From Lonsdalea britannica (GTDB lineage: Bacteria; Pseudomonadota; Gammaproteobacteria; Enterobacterales; Enterobacteriaceae): 10,915 nt of DNA. Below are positions 6,897 to 10,915 of this stretch, in pieces. Each line of letters begins with the position of its first letter. Position 1 is the stretch's first letter. A program made the position numbers and the translations under genes. The notes beneath the pieces were generated by a model, which worked only from the letters and a program-made list of their open reading frames with translations, was not told the DNA's origin and did no database searches. Location of the stretch: assembly GCF_946477055.1 (NCBI RefSeq), contig NZ_CAMKXG010000111.1, positions 1 through 10,915 of the forward strand, written 5' to 3'.

Positions 6897-7461
6897 AATA
6901 TTATCGCCAGGCTTGTCTATACTGTGCCTGTTTATGGTCTTTTTGCCGGCCGTACATCATCGCAACAATAGGAAAAAAAGGTCATAAAACGTCGATTTCT
7001 GTCAGTAAGTGTAAAATATGACTGTATCCACGATTATCGCGGCTAAAACCGCGAATTATCTGACTTTTATCGCTGATATTTCCCTATCTCAGCCCTACCT
7101 ATTTTGTTACAGTTATGGCGTTTTTTTATGTTTATCGGTAGCAGATTGGGCAAAACCCCTGAAACAGGATGTCAGTCATTTTAACGCGCCATCATTCTAC
7201 GGCTGCGATGACCATCCTCTGTATTGCCGTCGTCGATTCAGGCATTCCTGCCTGGGGTCGTTCGAATAATAAAATCAATAAATAACGCGTCATCGAGCAA
7301 CGTTTCCTTGCCGATGCATTAGGCTAAACCTGCTTCTCGCCGAAAGAAGCCCTTTTGGCGCAAAATCACGCGATACCAGCAGGATTTGAAACTTACAGTG
7401 ACCTATTGCCGTTCATTGGGGGCAGAGAATTTCTCCCCATGCCGCAGTACAGGAATACCAG
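6897..7461. other. Intergenic region between alx and yqjA, no convincing gene
   Basis: About 565 bp. It holds a -10-like TATACT (6918-6923), a small hairpin CGCGG-ctaaaa-CCGCG (7038-7053), a T-run after 7131, and a weak hairpin GCTTCT/AGAAGC (7332-7350) followed by CCCTTTT. A second fold, GGGG...GAGA-att-TCTC-CCC (7418-7438), lies in the likely yqjA leader. A 38-codon frame from ATG 7169 to TAA (MSVILTRHHSTAAM...) has only a poorly spaced SD; an 83-codon frame at 7018-7269 has no SD and no recognisable domain. In E. coli this interval carries sstT and the uxaCA/exuTR genes, none of which is visible here. The yqjA promoter must lie in the 3' part but I cannot place it confidently. Confidence 0.5.
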
Positions 7462-8136
7462 ATGGAAATGATTAAAGAGCTTCTTAACGCACTCTGGCAC
7501 CAAAACTTCGACATTCTCGCCAACCCCAAGCTGGTCTGGACGATTTACGGGCTACTGTTCCTGATCCTCGTTCTGGAAAACGGTTTGCTGCCCGCCGCCT
7601 TTCTACCCGGCGACAGTCTGCTGATTCTCGTCGGCGTCCTCATCGCCAAAGGCACCATGAACTACCCTTTTACCATCGCTCTGTTGACCACGGCGGCAAG
7701 CCTGGGATGCTGGATGAGCTATCTGCAAGGCAAGTGGCTCGGTAATACGAAGCTGGTGCAAAGTTGGCTTTCTCACCTGCCGGTGCATTACCACCAAAGA
7801 GCGCACCAGTTGTTCCACCGTCACGGCCTGTCGGCATTGCTGATTGCGCGTTTCCTGGCTTTTATCCGGACGCTGTTGCCCACGATCGCCGGGCTCTCCG
7901 GGCTGAATAACGCCCGCTTCCAGTTCTTTAACTGGATGAGCGCTTTCCTGTGGGTCATCATTTTGGTTTCTCTCGGCTATGCGCTGGGAAATACGCCGGT
8001 CTTTCGCAAGTACGAAGGCCAGCTGATGTTTTTCCTGATGATGTTGCCGCTGGTATTGCTCTGCGTCGGATTAGTGGGATCATTGGTTGTACTCTGGCGC
8101 AAGAAGCGCGCCGTTAATAGTGGAAAAGGACATTAA
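7462..8136 (+). CDS. yqjA: DedA-family inner-membrane protein YqjA
   Basis: Inner-membrane DedA/SNARE-associated family protein, 224 residues (E. coli 220), nearly identical in layout to E. coli YqjA. In E. coli it acts in membrane-potential and osmotic/alkaline pH homeostasis, overlapping YghB, and DedA proteins are linked to undecaprenyl-phosphate or phospholipid translocation. The residues essential in E. coli YqjA are present: E39 (LENGLLP), D51 (FLPGDSLL), R130 (LIARF) and R136 (AFIRTLLPTIAG). Membrane segments lie at about 26-43, 53-63, 70-86, 155-175 and 188-212, with a basic C-terminus (WRKKR). AGGAA (7451-7455) precedes ATG 7462. It is followed by mzrA after 3 bases, the same pair as in E. 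coli, where the operon is Cpx-activated. Confidence 0.95.
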   Translation: MEMIKELLNALWHQNFDILANPKLVWTIYGLLFLILVLENGLLPAAFLPGDSLLILVGVLIAKGTMNYPFTIALLTTAASLGCWMSYLQGKWLGNTKLVQSWLSHLPVHYHQRAHQLFHRHGLSALLIARFLAFIRTLLPTIAGLSGLNNARFQFFNWMSAFLWVIILVSLGYALGNTPVFRKYEGQLMFFLMMLPLVLLCVGLVGSLVVLWRKKRAVNSGKGH

Positions 8137-8139
8137 GAC

Positions 8140-8514
8140 ATGGTGAGCCGCTGGCTGAAAAACAAGCCCGTCTGGCGTCTACTGTTGATGCTGTTGCCCG
8201 TCATTATCATGGTCACGTCATCCCGCCATACGCCCGATGAAGTCACGCTGCATATCAGCCCGCAGCGTCAGGGCGCCGCGCTTCCGGATGGATTCTATAT
8301 TTACCAACGCCTCAGTGAGCGCGGCATTGGTATTGAAAGCATTATCCCCGCGCAGGACAGCATCGTGGTGCGACTGTCTTGTCCGGAACAAAGCCGAGAC
8401 GCGCGCGATGTGCTGCGTACGGTGCTGCCGCAGGTCAATGTCGTGACTCAGATAGCGAAAAGCGGCCAGCCCGCGCAGAAGTACTCCCCACCGCCATCGT
8501 CTCATTTGGGATAA
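8140..8514 (+). CDS. mzrA: EnvZ/OmpR modulator MzrA
   Basis: Small bitopic inner-membrane protein of 124 residues. In E. coli MzrA binds the sensor kinase EnvZ through its periplasmic part and links Cpx signalling to OmpR. Here a short basic N-terminus (SRWLKNKPVWR) precedes one transmembrane segment (about 14-26, LLLMLLPVIIMVT). The periplasmic domain carries the conserved GAALPDGFYIYQRL stretch (about 45-58) and SCPEQSRDARDVL (about 85-97). The C-terminus (YSPPPSSHLG) is Pro/Ser-rich and differs from E. coli. The ATG at 8140 is 3 bases after the yqjA stop, with AAGGA at 8126-8130, so the two are translated from one mRNA. The identification rests on the conserved core plus synteny. Confidence 0.9.
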   Translation: MVSRWLKNKPVWRLLLMLLPVIIMVTSSRHTPDEVTLHISPQRQGAALPDGFYIYQRLSERGIGIESIIPAQDSIVVRLSCPEQSRDARDVLRTVLPQVNVVTQIAKSGQPAQKYSPPPSSHLG

Positions 8515-8529
8515 TCCCTCGGGGTTATC
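8510..8529 (+). terminator. Hairpin overlapping the mzrA stop codon
   Basis: GATAATCC (8510-8517) pairs with GGGTTATC (8522-8529), including one G-T pair, with a CTCG tetraloop. It covers the TAA of mzrA. No T-tract follows directly, so it may be a weak attenuator or an mRNA-stabilising end rather than a terminator. Confidence 0.35.
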
Positions 8530-8612
8530 TCACCGCGTCCCCTTTTCCACCGTTGCGGCGCATTTATCGCAATCGACGCAAAGGGTTACCGCACGCCAAT
8601 AGAAATATCGTC

Positions 8613-8618
8613 TATAGT
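8613..8618 (+). promoter_or_regulatory. Possible -10 element before yqjD
   Basis: TATAGT in the context TCTATAGTTGAA resembles extended -10 elements favoured by sigma S, and yqjD is sigma S-dependent in E. coli. No -35 at proper spacing is obvious (TTACCG at 8586 is 21 bp away). It lies 37 bases before the yqjD ATG, in the 140-bp gap after mzrA. Confidence 0.4.
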
Positions 8619-8654
8619 TGAATATCAGCTTTCATAACATTAGGGAGTTTTGCT

Positions 8655-8963
8655 ATGTCTCGTGAATCCAATTCAGAACAGCAACTGCGTGAAGAATTAC
8701 GATCTCTGGGCGACACGCTCGAAGAAGTGCTGCGTAGCTCCAGCGAAAAATCCAAAGGTGACCTGGAAAAACTGCGCGAAAAAGCGGAAGGCGTCCTGCA
8801 AGAATCCCGTTCACGCCTGAATGAAACCGGTGAACGCATCAAAGCTCACACGCGTGAAGCGACCGGACAGGCTGAAGATTATATTCGTGAAAAACCCTGG
8901 GCTGGCGTTGGAATTGGCGCGGCCGTCGGCCTCGTCGTCGGCATTCTGCTCGCACGTCGTTAA
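8655..8963 (+). CDS. yqjD: YqjD, ElaB/YqjD/DUF883 family membrane-anchored ribosome-binding protein
   Basis: C-tail-anchored inner-membrane protein, 102 residues. The E. coli homologue binds 70S/100S ribosomes through its N-terminal part in stationary phase and tethers them to the membrane. The sequence shows a long amphipathic charged helix (about 6-78: LREELRSLGDTLEEVL, GDLEKLREKAEGVL) and the conserved family end PWAGVGIGAAVGLVVGILLARR (81-102), a glycine-rich transmembrane anchor with terminal double Arg. GGGAG (8643-8647) is 7 bases before ATG 8655. It starts the compact yqjD-yqjE-yqjK unit. ElaB and YgaM are paralogues of similar shape; synteny selects YqjD. Confidence 0.95.
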   Translation: MSRESNSEQQLREELRSLGDTLEEVLRSSSEKSKGDLEKLREKAEGVLQESRSRLNETGERIKAHTREATGQAEDYIREKPWAGVGIGAAVGLVVGILLARR

Positions 8964-8968
8964 TCGCT

Positions 8969-9364
8969 ATGAGTAATCAAGAACGCCAAGGCCCCGCCAT
9001 CGCCTGCGTCGCAACGGTGAAACGCATCATCACCCTGCTCGCGGGAATGGTTGAAACGCGGGTCAAGCTCGCCGTCGTCGAGCTTGAACAAGAGAAGAGT
9101 AATCTGGTCCAGCTGCTGCTTTTGGTAGGGCTAACCCTGATATTCACCACTTTTGGTCTGATGTGTCTGATTGCACTGGTGATTTGGAGCCTGGAACCTG
9201 AGTATCGCCTGCTAGGGCTCTGCTGGATAACCGGCATCCTGCTGGGACTGGCGGTTATCGGTGGTCTCTGGGCACTGTTGCGCGCACGTCGCACCACGCT
9301 GCTGAAAGAGACCCGCAAAGAGCTGGCTAACGATCGGGCGCTGCTGGAGGAAAAGCTGAAGTGA
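8969..9364 (+). CDS. yqjE: YqjE, phage-holin-III-like inner-membrane protein
   Basis: Inner-membrane protein of unknown function, 131 residues (E. coli about 134). The N-terminal amphipathic helix contains the conserved GMVETRVKLAVVELEQEK (about 26-43). Two transmembrane segments follow (about 47-73 and 81-105), then a basic cytoplasmic tail ending in TRKELANDRALLEEKLK, which is conserved in the family. It begins 5 bases after the yqjD stop with no clear Shine-Dalgarno of its own, so translational coupling to yqjD is likely. Its stop overlaps the yqjK start. The conserved grouping with the ribosome tether YqjD suggests a shared membrane role, but this is not established. Confidence 0.92.
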   Translation: MSNQERQGPAIACVATVKRIITLLAGMVETRVKLAVVELEQEKSNLVQLLLLVGLTLIFTTFGLMCLIALVIWSLEPEYRLLGLCWITGILLGLAVIGGLWALLRARRTTLLKETRKELANDRALLEEKLK

Positions 9365-9648
9365 GCCGTAAACGGTATCTGGCACAGGAAAAAGCGCGAC
9401 TGGTGAGCCTCATCCACCAGCAACGCATTGAACTGGTCTCGGAAAAAAGGCAGTGGCTTGAAGCGACTGAACCGTGCGATCGCTATTGGCAAAAACTCGT
9501 CGGCATGCGTCATTATCTGATGGCTGGCGCTGGGCTTGTCGCCGTCGTCAGTCTCCGACGCCCCGGCCGTCTGCTGAAGGTCGCCCGTAAGGCCGCAGGC
9601 GTTTGGGGCGCGATAAAGCTGGTCCGTAACATTCTCCCACGCCCCTAG
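9361..9648 (+). CDS. yqjK: YqjK-like family protein
   Basis: Small basic protein of 95 residues with unknown function. The first half (about 1-50) is a charged helix with the family pattern LIHQQRIELVSEKRQWLEAT. Then comes a hydrophobic stretch (about 53-64, LMAGAGLVAVVS) and an Arg/Lys-rich amphipathic end (LRRPGRLLKVARKAAGVWGAIKLVRNIL), which suggests peripheral or single-pass membrane association. The start is GTG at 9361, which overlaps the yqjE stop by four bases (GTGA) and has GGAGG at 9346-9350. It is the last gene of the yqjD-E-K unit, closed by the terminator at 9662-9690. Confidence 0.9.
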   Translation: MSRKRYLAQEKARLVSLIHQQRIELVSEKRQWLEATEPCDRYWQKLVGMRHYLMAGAGLVAVVSLRRPGRLLKVARKAAGVWGAIKLVRNILPRP

Positions 9649-9661
9649 CTCATAAAGACGT

Positions 9662-9690
9662 AGCCATACCCTCTCAGGTATGGCTTTTTT
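9662..9690 (+). terminator. Intrinsic terminator of the yqjDEK unit
   Basis: A perfect 9-bp stem, AGCCATACC (9662-9670) with GGTATGGCT (9677-9685), loop of 6, runs straight into six T (9685-9690). Confidence 0.93.
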
Positions 9691-9804
9691 ATGCCTTCAC
9701 CTTGAAATCAATTTAATTGAACAAAAAAGACAATTTTACTTGCTGTCTTACTTTCCCCTCCCCCTCTAATATCATCCTCAACCGTCACACACGGCTAAAA
9801 ATTC

Positions 9805-9826
9805 GATTAATTATTGATAGTTAATC
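9805..9826 (+). promoter_or_regulatory. Dyad GATTAA-N10-TTAATC upstream of yqjF, candidate LysR-type site
   Basis: A 6-bp inverted repeat with a 10-base AT-rich spacer lies 47 bases before the yqjF ATG. Its size and asymmetry-free dyad suit a LysR-family regulator. In E. coli the yqjF promoter is activated by the LysR-type protein YhaJ in response to nitroaromatic breakdown products and quinone-like compounds. Whether this is the YhaJ site is inference. Confidence 0.45.
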
Positions 9827-9872
9827 ATCATGAGCGTGCTGAATCGCACGATGCCGACCGGAGAGAGAGTTG

Positions 9873-10268
9873 ATGAAAAAATCAGACAATGTCCTGATAT
9901 TAGTTGCCCGTATCCTGATGCCAATACTGTTCATTTACGCCGGTTACGGCAAGCTGGGCGACGCCTATGCCGGCACCCAGCAATATATGCAGGCGATGGG
10001 TGTCCCTGGCGCATTGCTGCCCCTGACGATTCTTCTGGAGCTGGGGGGCGGGCTGGCCATTCTCTTTGGTTTCCTCACTCGCACCGTCGCGATTTCGACA
10101 GCGATATTTACGCTGCTTACCGCGCTTATTTTCCACCACGACTTTGCACAGGCAGGTAATGAGCTGATGTTTATGAAAAACCTGTCCATCACCGGCGGTT
10201 ATCTGCTGCTGTTCGTGACCGGTCCCGGCGCTTTCAGCCTCGACCGCCTGCTGAATAAGCAGTGGTAA
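9873..10268 (+). CDS. yqjF: YqjF, DoxX-family inner-membrane protein
   Basis: DoxX-family integral membrane protein, 131 residues with four membrane segments (about 6-26, 47-66, 70-88 and 105-122). It matches E. coli YqjF in the stretches VARILMPILFIYAGYGK, YAGTQQYMQAMGVPG, LLELGGGLAILFGFLTRT and the end GPGAFSLDRLLNKQW. The molecular function is unproven; family members are associated with quinone or thiol redox processes. ATG 9873 is chosen over the TTG at 9870 because it gives the conserved MKK start and proper spacing to GGAG at 9860-9863. It sits in its own unit after the yqjK terminator and before yqjG, which fits a shared role in handling quinones or aromatic electrophiles. Confidence 0.93.
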   Translation: MKKSDNVLILVARILMPILFIYAGYGKLGDAYAGTQQYMQAMGVPGALLPLTILLELGGGLAILFGFLTRTVAISTAIFTLLTALIFHHDFAQAGNELMFMKNLSITGGYLLLFVTGPGAFSLDRLLNKQW

Positions 10269-10302
10269 TACCCGATACAGGCATGCTGTACTGATTCCAA
10301 CC

Positions 10303-10330
10303 GGCCGTGTGGAAGCTCAACGACACGGCC
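10303..10330 (+). other. Hairpin between yqjF and yqjG
   Basis: GGCCGTGT (10303-10310) pairs perfectly with ACACGGCC (10323-10330), loop of 12. No T-tract follows, so it is more likely an mRNA-processing or differential-stability element, or an inefficient attenuator, than a terminator. Confidence 0.35.
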
Positions 10331-10421
10331 ATCAAACCGCTCCGCGCAGGCGGGTGGAACTCAAGAAATAGCCGATATAACCTGGCGTTCAGCGCGATAC
10401 CACTTTGGGGAGGAGAGCACG

Positions 10422-10915
10422 ATGGGACAATTAGTTGAAGGGCAATGGCACGACATCTGGTATGACACCTCGTCGACGGGCGGACATTTTCAGCGCCCGC
10501 AAACCTCATTCCGCCATTGGGTGACGCCTGATGGCCGCCCCGGCCCCAGCGGCGAAGGCGGATTCCGCGCAGAGCCTGGGCGCTATCACCTGTACGTTTC
10601 GCTTGCCTGTCCGTGGGCGCACCGAGCTCTGCTGCTACGCAAACTGAAGGGATTAGAAACGCACATCGGCGTCTCGGTGGTGCATCCTCTGATGCTGGAA
10701 CACGGCTGGACGTTCGCGACCGATTTCCCGGCAACCACCGGCGACAGACTCTATCAACACAGCTACCTTTATCAGCTATACCTGCACGCCAAACCAGACT
10801 ACAGCGGCCGCGTGACCGTGCCGGTGTTGTGGGACACGCAGCAACAAACCATCGTCAGTAACGAGTCGGCGGATATTATCCGCATGCTGAACAGCGCGTT
10901 TGACGACGTGGGGGC
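10422..10915 (+). CDS. yqjG: Glutathionyl-hydroquinone reductase YqjG, 3'-truncated by window end
   Basis: Xi-class glutathione transferase that reduces glutathionyl-hydroquinones to hydroquinones with glutathione, in the cytoplasm. The window holds the first 164 codons of about 328. Visible are the N-terminal family segment (WHDIWYDTSSTGGHFQRP), the thioredoxin-fold active site SLACPWAHR with catalytic Cys63, and the glutathione-binding VTVPVLWD...IVSNESADIIRM (about 139-160) with the VPV cis-proline and the ES pair. The C-terminal helical domain lies beyond the window. GGGGAGGAG (10407-10415) precedes ATG 10422. It is the partner of yqjF, 153 bp upstream. The match to E. coli YqjG is very close throughout. 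Confidence 0.95.
   Translation, partial: MGQLVEGQWHDIWYDTSSTGGHFQRPQTSFRHWVTPDGRPGPSGEGGFRAEPGRYHLYVSLACPWAHRALLLRKLKGLETHIGVSVVHPLMLEHGWTFATDFPATTGDRLYQHSYLYQLYLHAKPDYSGRVTVPVLWDTQQQTIVSNESADIIRMLNSAFDDVG

Noticed and set aside
7018..7269. 83-codon plus-strand frame in the alx-yqjA gap
   Set aside because: No SD, no domain or membrane pattern, low-complexity translation that looks non-coding; the alternative 38-codon frame from 7169 is not better supported.
7385..7424. Promoter or CpxR box for yqjA around TTGAAACTTACAG
   Set aside because: Cpx control is expected from E. coli, but I could not find two properly spaced GTAAA half-sites or a credible -10 at correct distance.
9870..9872. TTG as the yqjF start
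   Set aside because: ATG at 9873 gives the conserved MKK start and better spacing from GGAG.
9830..10159. 109-codon frame starting at ATG 9830 overlapping yqjF
   Set aside because: It is out of frame with the clear DoxX-family gene and its translation has no hydrophobic or domain pattern.
1..10915. CRISPR arrays, insertion sequences, tRNA genes or a new defence system
   Set aside because: I found no spaced direct repeats, transposase-like protein, tRNA cloverleaf or defence-type domain; almost all coding DNA is explained by known housekeeping, envelope-stress or fimbrial genes.

Overview
The window reads as chromosomal DNA of an enterobacterium (Enterobacterales). Gene content and order match the E. 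coli rlmG / alx / yqjA-mzrA-yqjDEK-yqjFG neighbourhood, but with several genes absent that E. coli has there. Moderately high GC and a Csu-type fimbrial locus beside this core block would suit a plant-associated Pectobacteriaceae-like genus (Dickeya, Brenneria, Pectobacterium). That genus-level guess is inference. I recognised genes by remembered family sequences and motifs, not by a search.

Layout. Positions 1-2605 (+) hold the end of an archaic (Csu-type) chaperone-usher operon: the C-terminal two thirds of an outer-membrane usher, then a two-domain spore-coat-U (SCPU) tip adhesin. Positions 2654-3704 (-) hold two small periplasmic stress proteins: a DUF305 copper-type protein behind what looks like a CueR-type promoter, and the chaperone Spy with a strong intrinsic terminator and a candidate CpxR site. 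Positions 3954-5487 (-) hold a small unrecognised coiled-coil protein with its own good promoter, and the 23S rRNA methyltransferase RlmG. From 5634 (+) a promoter drives a long leader with a yybP-ykoY manganese riboswitch and intrinsic terminator, then the TerC-family exporter Alx. About 560 bp without a convincing gene follow. Positions 7462-9690 (+) carry yqjA, mzrA, yqjD, yqjE and yqjK, tightly packed apart from a 140-bp gap before yqjD. Then come yqjF and the start of yqjG, which runs off the right edge.

Functional theme. Most of the window concerns the cell envelope and its stress responses: copper (DUF305), misfolded periplasmic protein (Spy), manganese/alkali (Alx), proton-motive force and membrane homeostasis (YqjA), the Cpx-to-EnvZ/OmpR connector (MzrA), membrane-anchored ribosome-associated proteins (YqjD family), and quinone redox chemistry (YqjF/YqjG). 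In E. coli spy and yqjA-mzrA are both in the Cpx regulon. I see no mobile element, CRISPR, tRNA or defence system. The most interesting signals are regulatory: the CueR-like promoter before the DUF305 gene, the riboswitch leader with a palindrome over its -35, and a dyad before yqjF.
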